From Siphonodentalium dalli (taxonomy: Eukaryota; Mollusca; Scaphopoda; Gadilida; Siphonodentaliidae): a stretch of DNA of 64,000 bases. How positions within the stretch are numbered: the first letter of the stretch is position 1; every line of letters starts with the position of its first letter. The position numbers and the translations under genes were made by a program. Below are positions 24,274 through 33,675 of this stretch, in pieces. The notes under the pieces are model-generated. The model worked only from the letters and a program-made list of their open reading frames with translations, made no database searches and was not told the DNA's origin. The stretch spans positions 36,649,797 through 36,713,796 of the forward strand of contig CP136061.1 of NCBI GenBank assembly GCA_032622095.1, written 5' to 3'.

Positions 24274-24450
24274 TAAATTTTGTTAGGTTGTGTCGGAAAT
24301 TGACATAAATTTTGTTAGGTTGTGTCAGAAATTGACATAAATTTTGTTAGGTTGTGTCGGAAATTGACATTGAATAATTTGTTGAGCATTGTTGTCATTC
24401 AAAGATGGAACTAGCTAAATTTGTTTGGGTTGTGTCGGAAATTGACATAA
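24274..24450 (-). repeat. 32-bp tandem repeats in the Penelope-like element 3' region
   Basis: The unit, built round GTTAGGTTGTGTCGGAAATT, is repeated in tandem at 24274, 24306 and 24338, with a fourth diverged copy at about 24416 after GGAACTAGCTAAATTTG. The GGAACTAGCTAAATTT block also occurs twice (24266, 24409). These lie downstream of the ORF2 stop on the coding strand. Confidence 0.85.
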
Positions 24451-24522
24451 AATATTGTGTTGAGCACAAACTAAGGATAATGGTGTTGACATAAGCTAAA
24501 AGCTAATTGAACTGCGTGTTAA

Positions 24523-26898
24523 TCAAGGTCTGAGTCTAGATCGAACGAGCATATCTCTCAAACTGGGATTTTTCTTGTAGGCAATAATAACCCGTTTGTC
24601 GAGAGGCTCGGTCAATTTAGTGTTTAATAATGCAAAGTTTTTTCTGAAAATGTTTGCGATTTCAACATTTCTACGATTGTAGATCAGAGGAAAGCACAAG
24701 AAATTTCGAGAAACACCTTTGTAGTCAATGTTAAGTCCGAACGGAAGATATGTTTTAAGTACGCCCATCCAATGATTTTCGCGTTCTAGGCGTATTGAAT
24801 CGGTTTGGTCTTCGTCGGCTAGAATTGGTGTCTGTTCTATTGGCTGAAAGCTGAAATGGGATTTAATGTCATGATTAGATGAGTTGAAATGATCGGAAAT
24901 TTGCATGTCGAGTTTTTTGCGAACACTGGAAAGATGATTAGACATTCTAACTTTGAGAGAGGTTTTTGTTTGTCCAACATATTGTATACGGCATCTTTTG
25001 CATGTGATTAAGTAAATTACATTTTTAGAATCACAATTAAGTTCGCTATGCATTTGATACGATATGCGTGTTTGTTCGCTGGTGAAAGTGTTACTAGTAT
25101 TGATATATCCTATTGTATTGATGTAACATCGTTTTTTGTGACAAAATGAGGCTGAACCATTACCCAACACCGGTCGGTTGTGCCGTATCCTTGTTGGTTC
25201 AGTCGATGTTGGGTCATGGCGTGACGAGTTCAATTCTCTGAGAGTTTCGGACTTTACTTGGCGCAGTAATCTACTAGAGTAGCCGCGCGGTCGTAAAGCC
25301 TGGAAAAGCACTGAACAAGCTTGATTTAGGTCGCTTCTGTTCGTGCAGTTCCGGTGATATCGAATGATTTGAGATTTAATCAATCCATTGAAAAGTTTTG
25401 GCGGATGGAAAGATTTACGATGAAGTAGCTGGTGAGAATCCGTTGGTTTCGTAAAAAGTTTTGTATCTAAAATGTTGCATGATGTAAATTGTGGGCCCTT
25501 AAATATTGTTAAATCAAGGAAATCAATGCTGGTTTGCGATATTGATTCTTTGAGTTTGATTGATTCGTCATGACTGTTCAAGATGTCCAAGAACACCCTA
25601 AACTCATCCAGACCATGAGTCCAAATGATAAATATGTCGTCCAAGAATCTATAATAGGCTAATGGTTGTTTATCAGATTTGGCCAGGGCGCCTTTCTCCC
25701 ACTCTGCAACAAAAATTGAGGCAAAATTAGGACTAAACTTCTTGCCCATACTGCAGCCGGAGACCTGTAAATAATATCGTCCATTAAATTCAAAGTCATT
25801 CCCTTTAAGAGAAAGTTCTAATAATTGAAGTAGTTCATCTCCAGGTCTATGAGGATCATGGTGGAAATCAAATGCATTCTTAATTGACTTTAATCCGGCA
25901 TCGATTCCAATATTTGTATACATAGATTCCACGTCGAGACTAATTAGGTAAGCAGAAGATGGAACTTCAATTTTCGACAATTTAATGAGGAAGTCCTCCG
26001 TGTCTTTTAGATAGCTCGGATGGCGGGTAGCAATTGGTTTCAAATAGAAATCAATAAACTCCGAAATGTGGTACGACTCCGAAGCCACGTCGCTGATGAT
26101 GGGGCGACCGGGTGGTGTGTATGGATTAGTCCAACAGCTCAAAGGTTTGTGTATTTTAGGTAGCAAATAAAATGTCCTATTATTGGATTCAGGTTTTGCA
26201 ATTAGATACTGAACATGTTTTTTCTTTAAAACGTCCTGGTCCAGCAAGCTTTTGAGAATGAGATTGAATTTTAAAACATTGGATTTCCAAATTGGCTCAT
26301 CCAATGGTTTGTAATATTTAGTGTTGCTTAATTGGCGCGTCGCTTCTAGAATGTAATTTTCTTTAGACATGATGACGAGCGAGCTGCCTTTGTCACAAGG
26401 TTTGATTACAATGTTTTTATTGCTGCGAAGAGTTTTTAGTGCAGTTCTTTCAACTTTAGTGAGGTTATCCTCGTTGTGAAATTTTGGTAAATTTGTGATG
26501 TCGGTTTTGACTAAGCCAGCGACCTCGGGAATGGAGTGGTCAATCTGGCGATCAGAGGGGGTCCATATCGAAGGTTCTTTAAAGTGATCTTTTAAACCTG
26601 TCGAATTGCGAAAGAAATCAGCCATAGCTGTTACTTCCCTAAATTGCATGCTTGCTGGACCGCCGTTCATTTCCATGGCATACATAGAGTCTGGTAAAAC
26701 CAATGTTCCATCCTCCGTCTCAACAACATGTGGTGTTTCTTTGAGATCGGGTGGGGTAGGAACAAAGGTTAGACCATACCTAAGTATTGATTTCTCACCA
26801 GCGCTCAGGGAAAGATCGGGTACAAGATTGACTATCTCGGTGCCGAGACCGACTCTTTCCGCATGGCTGATGCCCTTCTGAGGAATTAGTTTAAATGA
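24523..26898 (-). CDS. Penelope-like ORF2: reverse transcriptase with GIY-YIG endonuclease
   Basis: The frame is open from 26898 (just after an in-frame TAA, overlapping the ORF1 end) to TGA at 24523-24525. It has no early ATG; a Leu (TTG) at 26703 is taken as residue 1 below. Upstream of that is the family-typical ILRYGLTFVPTP. RT blocks: LLPKIHKP 180-187, PGRPIISD 198-205, SLDVESMYTNI 255-265 (catalytic Asp 257), GCSMGKKFSP 316-325, YRFLDDIF 351-358 (catalytic Asp pair). A CHKKRC zinc-like motif is at 521-526. The GIY-YIG nuclease starts VIYLITC 562-568 and QYVGQT 574-579, with catalytic-type Arg 586, and a Glu in RLEREN near 640. The protein would nick target DNA and reverse-transcribe its RNA. 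Translation most likely comes from a -1 frameshift out of ORF1. Confidence 0.93.
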   Translation of the reverse strand, partial: SFKLIPQKGISHAERVGLGTEIVNLVPDLSLSAGEKSILRYGLTFVPTPPDLKETPHVVETEDGTLVLPDSMYAMEMNGGPASMQFREVTAMADFFRNSTGLKDHFKEPSIWTPSDRQIDHSIPEVAGLVKTDITNLPKFHNEDNLTKVERTALKTLRSNKNIVIKPCDKGSSLVIMSKENYILEATRQLSNTKYYKPLDEPIWKSNVLKFNLILKSLLDQDVLKKKHVQYLIAKPESNNRTFYLLPKIHKPLSCWTNPYTPPGRPIISDVASESYHISEFIDFYLKPIATRHPSYLKDTEDFLIKLSKIEVPSSAYLISLDVESMYTNIGIDAGLKSIKNAFDFHHDPHRPGDELLQLLELSLKGNDFEFNGRYYLQVSGCSMGKKFSPNFASIFVAEWEKGALAKSDKQPLAYYRFLDDIFIIWTHGLDEFRVFLDILNSHDESIKLKESISQTSIDFLDLTIFKGPQFTSCNILDTKLFTKPTDSHQLLHRKSFHPPKLFNGLIKSQIIRYHRNCTNRSDLNQACSVLFQALRPRGYSSRLLRQVKSETLRELNSSRHDPTSTEPTRIRHNRPVLGNGSASFCHKKRCYINTIGYINTSNTFTSEQTRISYQMHSELNCDSKNVIYLITCKRCRIQYVGQTKTSLKVRMSNHLSSVRKKLDMQISDHFNSSNHDIKSHFSFQPIEQTPILADEDQTDSIRLERENHWMGVLKTYLPFGLNIDYKGVSRNFLCFPLIYNRRNVEIANIFRKNFALLNTKLTEPLDKRVIIAYKKNPSLRDMLVRSRLRP
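26886..26895 (-). promoter_or_regulatory. Putative -1 ribosomal frameshift site (TTTAAAC) at the ORF1/ORF2 junction
   Basis: On the minus strand ORF1 ends CAT TTA AAC TAA. The heptamer T TTA AAC (26889-26895) is a canonical -1 slippery sequence in the correct phase and directly precedes the stop. A -1 slip enters the ORF2 frame (CTA ATT CCT), which is open and lacks an ATG. A strong downstream stem at the usual 5-9 nt was not evident; a short TCTCG/CGAGA hairpin lies about 40 nt on. Confidence 0.65.
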
Positions 26899-27944
26899 CC
26901 TTTAAAGATGTTGGTCCAGCCTTGGTAGATTTTCGCCGCCGTCTGTGATGTCCAGTGGATGTTGTCATTCTCCACGTGAAAGTCGCGGGGGGGTATTGCC
27001 TGTATGACCTTGAGGTTCTGTGTCTGACGAGCTTGGCTGTTAATGGCACGCAGAACATCCTGGTCCCTAGAATCTAAACTGAATGAGATATTTATTTCCT
27101 GAAAATGAAGTGTCGCATTAGGAAAAACTTTTCGGAAATTACTAACCATGTTAGTTACCCTGCTTTTAGCTGTGGTGCCTGCTGTTTTGCCTTTGTCGTT
27201 GTCTGTCTTCCAGTCCTCTCGGTTGTTGATGCCAATGTTGATGATGACGTGTCGAGGTGTCTTTTCTGGCTTCGATTTCAGTTTGTGGGCCATGTTGCAG
27301 AAATGACCTAAATTGCCACCTGGGTAAGAAGCAATACAAACATTTTTGGGAGGATCGACATCGATCCGGGACACATTAGAAGAGCCTAAAATAACAACAG
27401 GGTTTTTTATCTGTTTAGGGAAGGACCAATCCTTCTTAGGGCCAGGTTGACGAAATTTATAAAATTTGGATACCTTAGGTGATGTTGATAATACCTCGGC
27501 ATACGATGGTGATGATGTTGAAATCGCTGGCGATGTCATCGAAGCAATGGAACCAACAGGCGAAGGAGGGCTGGAAGAGATGTGCTTTGGTGGTGTTGTT
27601 TTCTTGGCTGGTGAATTTTGAAGTGATGTATTTGGTGGAGTGGATATGCGTGACGTCCGTGGTTTTGGTGCAGGTCTCTGTGGCTGTGGTGTGGCTTTGA
27701 CGCGTTTTGGTGTGGATCTCACAGACGACGACGTTGTCGGATCCCTGGCTGGACTATCCTGAAATTGAAGCTGGCGAGCGATTAGTGGGGGAGGGGAGGG
27801 TGACCGACCACGTTTGTTTGTATGAGTTTGGACGCCAACTCGTGTACCTATCGAGGACTGAAGATTACCACAGATGCTCAAGAACTTTGATTTTGTCTCA
27901 TTAGTTAATTTGGTGCCAAAATTCTTCAGTCCCCATTTTATATA
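26886..27944 (-). CDS. Penelope-like ORF1: low-complexity N-region plus SGNH-hydrolase-like domain
   Basis: The frame ends at TAA 26886-26888. Numbering from a Leu (TTG) at 27881: residues 25-130 are Pro/Ser/Thr/Lys-rich and probably disordered and basic, possibly nucleic-acid binding. About 160-330 resembles an SGNH/GDSL esterase: block I ILGSSNVSR (Ser 167/168), Gly at YPGG 187-189, block III NIGINN 215-220, and block V DNIHW 306-310 (Asp 306, His 309). The triad therefore looks complete. Esterase-like ORF1 proteins are known from CR1-type LINEs and some Ngaro elements. No in-frame ATG exists before residue 114, and the frame stays open to the (TA)n border, so the true start is missing or non-AUG. 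Activity and substrate are unknown. Confidence 0.85.
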   Translation of the reverse strand, partial: YIKWGLKNFGTKLTNETKSKFLSICGNLQSSIGTRVGVQTHTNKRGRSPSPPPLIARQLQFQDSPARDPTTSSSVRSTPKRVKATPQPQRPAPKPRTSRISTPPNTSLQNSPAKKTTPPKHISSSPPSPVGSIASMTSPAISTSSPSYAEVLSTSPKVSKFYKFRQPGPKKDWSFPKQIKNPVVILGSSNVSRIDVDPPKNVCIASYPGGNLGHFCNMAHKLKSKPEKTPRHVIINIGINNREDWKTDNDKGKTAGTTAKSRVTNMVSNFRKVFPNATLHFQEINISFSLDSRDQDVLRAINSQARQTQNLKVIQAIPPRDFHVENDNIHWTSQTAAKIYQGWTNIFKGHLN

Positions 27945-29696
27945 GCTATATATATATATATATATTGTATGTTCTGTGTTAAATCATAGGTTTTGCAATA
28001 AACTGATTCTGACCAAACATACAAGATGTATTCGTTGATCATCTTATATTGTGAAATAACAAGTATACCCTATACCACCACTTGATTGAGGAGTCATACA
28101 TTTATAGATAAATCCAATATTGCGATCATAAGACCAGACCCGAATATCAAACTCATTTCCAACATGGGAACCCTCGCGTCTTACTCCCAGTCATGGCTAT
28201 CACACAATGAAGTCGGCTCCGATATATGGTCATAGGAAATGACCATAACAGCCGGACCAATCCCGACGTGTATTACCAAAAACCTCATTATGTATTCACC
28301 CAAATAGTATATTAGTAAATACAATCCTCCATGATATCATGCTTGTCCGGTTCATCCTCCGAGCCTCTAGTCTACAGAGGCTCGACTACTTTGATACTAG
28401 GGTCATCGGTCTGTCACAATTGTATACACCAGTTGTATAATATTCGCGACGTATTGAAACATTTTGCATATCTATGATCATTGATCTCACAAAATGTCAA
28501 GTCAACTAATCAAAATCCACAACATGTTATGTGACACGTACCATAAATGTAACGAACCACCACGTGGAACATCCATTCAGTTGCGTGTTCTCAATATGTC
28601 GAGCGTTGAACCGAAGTACCGCAGTACCATGTGCTGAATATAAAAACAAACTCAAAGCTGTAATGCTCATAATTATGTAATAACAGTTGCCTGTTATGAT
28701 AACGATAAAAGAGGCCGCATTTCGTACCAAGCAGTGTGGAAGTCTACATCAACGTATGAATGCAAAACGCGTTACCATACGTAAGCCACCAATGTATATT
28801 GTGTGCATACATTGTAAGTTGGACCTTCAGTTGGTTGAACCGTCTGCTTATTTACTGAGCTATAATCGTGATTGGTATGCAATGGTAAACCAAACCCGGT
28901 ATGCTGGTTGATACTTTTCGACATTCAACGTTTGATTCAGGATATCCACTTAGAATGTTAACACATTTCAGTTTGGCGGGCTCGTTCAGTTATTTAACGA
29001 AAAGTAATTTATTGTCGATGAGTTACGTTTGTGGGATCAGTTAGGCATGAATTCCAGGCGTAAATCATTGTATTAGCTACTCCTCTAATGCCATTATTAT
29101 ACTAAACAGAAGAACGCTGCAGTTCTGGTACATTTAATGTCGTGTATACAAGACGTTGATCTGAAACCAGATCTGTTTCAGATTATTTTTTAATTAGAAG
29201 CGGTTATTGAATGTGTGCTGTGTATCACTGACACTGGTGACCACAATCTCTGCTCATTGGATACAAATGGTTCAAATTCAGATATCTACTCGTTTTCCAA
29301 ATAAGATGTATCAGGGTGACGAAGCAAACAAAATGTCTATATACTGCTTATTTATGTGTGTGAACAAATACGCATTTCCTGTCGAAATGACACATGAACG
29401 CTCATTCAAATGAATAATAGACCGTTCTAATATACAATTATTTCACTGATGGGAGAATATATTCAGTACAGATAGGGTTAACCTTGTCAGAGGTGAACAT
29501 AATTTATTATAGGTCAGAAGGCTTGCATGATTCGGATACAAACGAATGTGTCAAGTTGATAATGCTATTGTTAATCGATTACAAGGCGATTCCTGAGATT
29601 GGTCTTTGTTTATCAGAATCAGACGTAAAGAACAAAATACAGCCTATCTGTACTCAAATCCTGCTGAGGCCAGGTCCGATTTTTTGTATCAACCCA

Positions 29697-29775
29697 TTTG
29701 GCCTAACAATTTTTCATCATTTGTTATTATTTTTTACAATTTTAATAATTTTTTCTTATATTCTTTAACAGACTT
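29697..29775 (+). repeat. Remnant of the palindromic-end family interior
   Basis: GGCCTAACAATTTTTCATCA and the following CAATTTTAATAATTTTTTCT and ATTCTTTAACAG match the AT-rich block just inside the left hairpin of the 43128-44006 element, without either hairpin. It begins 88 bp beyond the end of duplication copy 2. Confidence 0.6.
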
Positions 29776-30761
29776 ATTTTGTAGGTTTAGTGCCATGTAA
29801 TCTTACGTTTTTCATGGGCATCAAAATTATGACTATGAATACTTGGTGATAGTTTTGAGTTATAACATGCCCTATAGCATGCTTAATCATACCCAAAATA
29901 AATTCAACCAAAAAAAAAATATATTTTTTTTTATTTTGGGCTGATTTTACAGAACGTAAATTGTTTACTGTCCATCAACAGTTATCTCCGACTTCGGTTG
30001 TGTGATCTCCAGAAATGTTACTACTTAGAAAGAAGTGTCAAGTAGTGGATTTTGCATAATAAATGTTATGGTTATTCAGCGTTGTATATTTGTAAAATGT
30101 TGGTGTCCGAACTCACACTTTCTATGAAATGGCCACTGATAACGCGGGAGAGACTTGTTAGGACCTGAAATAAAACTGCATATACGCTTTGGCCACAATT
30201 TTATACCTGTGCTGCTTGTGGTAATTATTGGCAAACACAATCTCTCGCCCAAGTGAAGTTATAAAACAGTGGCTTGGAAGTTGGAAAAACGTGCGTAATA
30301 CACGTCGCATCGACTTCAATTCCAGGCTTCTGTGGACGAATGTAACTTCTTTACACGTGATCCGGACATGCACCCTGGAGACGTAGAGATTGACAACACT
30401 TCGGTTAATGTTATGATTCCAATCAATCAGTGTAACACCGATTCGACAGATCGGGTTAAAAGAAAAAAATATTATCGCGCGTAATTGCAACATGAGAATT
30501 CTTGTAAAGACCTCTGTCCTCTCGCTGATTTCTCGACCAAAAGGAATCGGGCGCGAATGTTCGTTGAGATGATACAGCCGAACGCAGTATGCTGTCGAGT
30601 TATTACTCGTGTTATCATTGAGTCGATATCTTATACAACACTCTAACCGCTGTGTTGAAAGGGTCACCAAATGTTATGGAACTGATTGTTCGCAACTAGT
30701 CATCGATACCGCAACACAAAAACACTCTAAAATATACCAAACAGATGTATTCGATTAAAGC
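29776..30761. other. No gene seen
   Basis: A 170-codon frame on the minus strand (30158-30670) has no recognisable domain or signal; I do not call it. No repeat recognised. Confidence 0.4.
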
Positions 30762-31262
30762 TCCTAATCACAGTGGGGAATCACGTGGTTTCTAGTTGAT
30801 GAGTATCACACATTCATAATGGCCGAGGCTATCGCAACACGACCAGATGCGAGGAAAAAGGTAATAACCTATAGGATATGACATATTACATAGTATTTTT
30901 GGCAGCTACGAGCAGATGCTATTACTATTTTTTCAAACAAGCTGATACATCATCTGTGTCGAAACTCACAGTGTTTGCTCTGACATTCTAACCAAAGTTG
31001 TCAGTCGACGGATTCTCCAAGATGTATGGACTGGTGTATTCCACGAACCTCAGACTAGCAACTTTGGTCAGAACGTACTACAGAGTATTTCGGAACAAAT
31101 AAGGTATCAGCGTGTTTTAAAAAATAAACTAGCACATGCTCGTAACAGTCACAATGCTATATTTTGTGTCCGTTCATCATATATTATGTTCTTTTTGCGT
31201 CATTTTGCATACATGGTACTCACCTACATCGAAACCACGTGATTCCACACCGTGCTAATGTT
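30762..31262. mobile_element. TIR element, ~500 bp (family not identified)
   Basis: The left end CACAGTGGGGAATCACGTGG with TTTC is mirrored by the right end GAAACCACGTGATTCC with ACACCGTG, and similarity extends over about 45 bp (CTAAT outside, GATGAGTA/GGTGAGTA inside). Each arm carries a CACGTG E-box. No transposase frame, and the target duplication was not resolved. Confidence 0.7.
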
Positions 31263-31340
31263 ATTCCGGGTTAACTATGTGCATGGCATATCCCTTAGCT
31301 ATTGGTGCCAATGGGTTGGGTTTAACGTAGTTTCAGCTGC

Positions 31341-31731
31341 TACAGTACCAGTCAAATGAAGTGGTATATTAAGCGCGCTTAATATCGCAATATTTCGCGT
31401 TTAATATTGCGCGCTTCAAATTGTGACATTTAAAGCAAATTATTGTTTCTTCTATATTGTGTATTGCATAAATAGAGACATTGTTTTAGATTTGTATATA
31501 ATTATAGTTTTAAATGCTATATGTAAACTATATGCACAGTATTTATCTAATATAAATATAACACCATCTCGTCTGTATGAAATTTTGCGCGCTTAATATC
31601 GCAATATTTTGCGCTCAATATCACAATAATAAGCGCGACAGATTTTTGGTATTGCGCTATACTCGCGCATTTTTCGAAATTAAGCGATAAAGGCGCGCCT
31701 CAATATACCACTTTTTATGACTGGTACTGTA
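31341..31731. mobile_element. Tc1/mariner-type MITE with TA duplication
   Basis: TA at 31341-31342 and 31730-31731 flank inverted termini CAGTACCAGTCAAATGAAGT and GACTGGTACTG. The arms (~40 bp) continue through GTGGTATATT and GCGCGC. CAGTACCAGTC-type ends with TA target sites are typical of Tc1/mariner MITEs. Subterminal blocks GCGCGCTTAATATCGCAATA recur. No transposase. Confidence 0.85.
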
Positions 31732-32454
31732 GGTCATATCACGACTATATATAAGATCAGCAACAGGTGGTCAAAATGTATTATAGCGAAACAACTGCAT
31801 ATGTTGCACAATGAGCTGTGTACAAACAAAAGCACCGGAGATGAAATTGTTCCACATGGTCAAGTGGGCCAACAAATAATCTAAACATACTTCGCATAAC
31901 AGAACAGGTGGAATAAATAATCAATAGCAAACATGGGAATGACCAAATGAAGCGTATAATGTCAGATTGCTTTCCGTGCGATCCCGGGATAGAACACTCA
32001 TTGGGCATAGCCCATGACTATATTATGACTAGTATTACCGTTCACGGTCTCTCTGTCCTTATTTACATTAAATATCTATATCGCAAATGCTATGCCTACA
32101 TGTACAATTAAATCTGGTCTGCGAATATTAGATTATATCTATACTTATTATTTGACAATACCGCCAAATTAGTTATTTATTTAAGGGACTGATGGAAGAC
32201 TGCTAGTATTGGCCATGCAGTCCCTGTACAATATCATTAATTTTGTACATTTAGTTTAACTGTATAATGTTATGTTTATTGTACAAATAAATATATCTAT
32301 ATTATTGTAGGAACATGTCATATTGTGATTGGAATGTAAAACAAATTTTGGCCGAATCATAGATTGCGAATCGATTTATAACATTGATCGGCAATATGTG
32401 ATTATATTGTGTAAATATGTACATCACGGGATGAAGATTCGGCATTATAATTGC
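31732..32454. other. No gene seen
   Basis: AT-rich. Nothing recognisable. Confidence 0.4.
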
Positions 32455-32790
32455 TCGTTCAAATAGGTTCATATAGGACCTAAATATTCACATAGGCTCA
32501 TATTTGTTTCTGAAATAAGCTCATATAGCACTTATACCCGTTATTTCGTTGTATGACGCGGGCCACAATGAAAACACATTAAAAAGAGCGTTAATCTGGA
32601 ACGTCGTGTCAATGAAACAAATAGATTAAATATCAGCTTTTTTTAATTGAAATAATCTGATGTACGACTGTTTTGATCGTGTCGCATTTAGGTTCATATA
32701 GAGCTTAATTCAGATTAAAATAATCCCTATATGGGCTTATTTCATGTGTTTGAAATAGGTTCTGCAGAAGCTTATTTACGGGAGATCAGG
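32455..32790 (-). mobile_element. Family D MITE-like repeat, minus orientation
   Basis: CAAATAGGTTCATATAGGAC at the left, TATGACGCGGGCCACAATGA in the middle and AAAAAGAGCGTTAAT reproduce, in reverse complement, the family D copies at 36050-36385 and 49031-49300. Confidence 0.65.
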
Positions 32791-33675
32791 CTGACATTTC
32801 AGTGAATATACCAATCGGAAAATGTATTCTGGGTTGGAAATGTTAAATATTGATGATCTTATAATGACAATGTTTCTTTTTGATGCCCAACGTTCGCGTT
32901 AACAGAATTATCCTATTCCAATATATTGGCATTTTGGAAACTAATGGGAAAGTACCATGCATGGAGTGGTTGCTATTATTAACGTATACATGTATTATAT
33001 TCTTTATTTCGGATTAATGTGTCCATATATGGATTAGATAGAATATCTCAAATTAATATAGAATGTGGTTCCACATAGTAAATAGTTCTGAGTTATATTG
33101 AATATCTGAATTGCAAATGGCAGAAATCAGAGAATTTGAGCTTGTTTGCATTCTCTCACGGAAGCTGTAAATACTTTTTCTTCGTAAAATCTGCAAGGTT
33201 GGCACCCACATCGAGACTAACATCTCACTTGCGCTGCATGAACGTTCATATCCCATCAAGAGTCTGAATGAATTGTTATAGAAATATTGGAAAAACAGTG
33301 CAACTGATAGGAATTTAATCTGAAACACTGACGATGCGTGAATAGCCGCCTTTGAGTCAGGTCAACCCAAACACCCGTCCTGAAGAGATGTGCCATGAGC
33401 TAAACAGCACCGATATGTCGTCGCCGCACGTTATAATGTCGCCCAAACATCGGGAAGCCTAGGCCACACATCACGGGATGCACCTCACGGTAAACCGGGT
33501 GCCACGTTGGGGGAGTCTTACCAGTTGCAGTGGGGCGACCCGTAACTGGGACATATCCGGATGTATTCGCCCTGTGAAGTCTTGAAATAACAGTAAGTGA
33601 TGGTCTCATACTGACTCTGCGGATCTCGTTACTTTAAGCTCGAGGCAAATAAAAGCTTCTTGTCACTTCTTCCTA
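32791..33675. other. No gene seen
   Basis: 33357-33660 is more GC-rich than its surroundings and may belong to a repeat interrupted by the Helitron, but I could not identify it. Confidence 0.35.

Larger units (their letters stand above)
24203..27944 (-). mobile_element. Penelope-like retroelement (GIY-YIG type), about 3.74 kb
   Basis: Defined by comparison with copy 1 of the duplication: everything between the two halves of the (TA)n tract is extra. On the minus strand it holds ORF1 (26886 up to the left-hand element boundary at 27944), ORF2 (24523-26898) and a 3' region with four 32-bp repeats. ORF2 has the Penelope-type RT plus a C-terminal GIY-YIG endonuclease. Both frames are free of internal stops, so the insertion is young and postdates the duplication. 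Because both borders lie in TA repeats, the target duplication cannot be measured. Its 5' end looks truncated, since ORF1 is open to the border. Confidence 0.9.
23039..29609 (+). repeat. Tandem duplication, copy 2, interrupted by a Penelope-like element
   Basis: 23039-24202 and 27945-29609 together match copy 1 (20229-23038). The break falls inside the (TA)n tract, which at 21382 is continuous. Similarity ends at GATTGGTCTTTGT, after which TTATCAGAATCAG is unique. The small length difference comes from a 5-6 base insertion near the start (CATGTACAGG against CAGG) and (TA)n variation. Confidence 0.9.

Noticed and set aside
26606-26881. 91-codon plus-strand open frame and others within 24.5-27.9 kb
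   Set aside because: Antisense shadows of the Penelope-like ORF1 and ORF2.
30158-30670. 170-codon minus-strand open frame
   Set aside because: No recognisable motif or membrane pattern, and no neighbouring exon signals convincing enough to call a gene.
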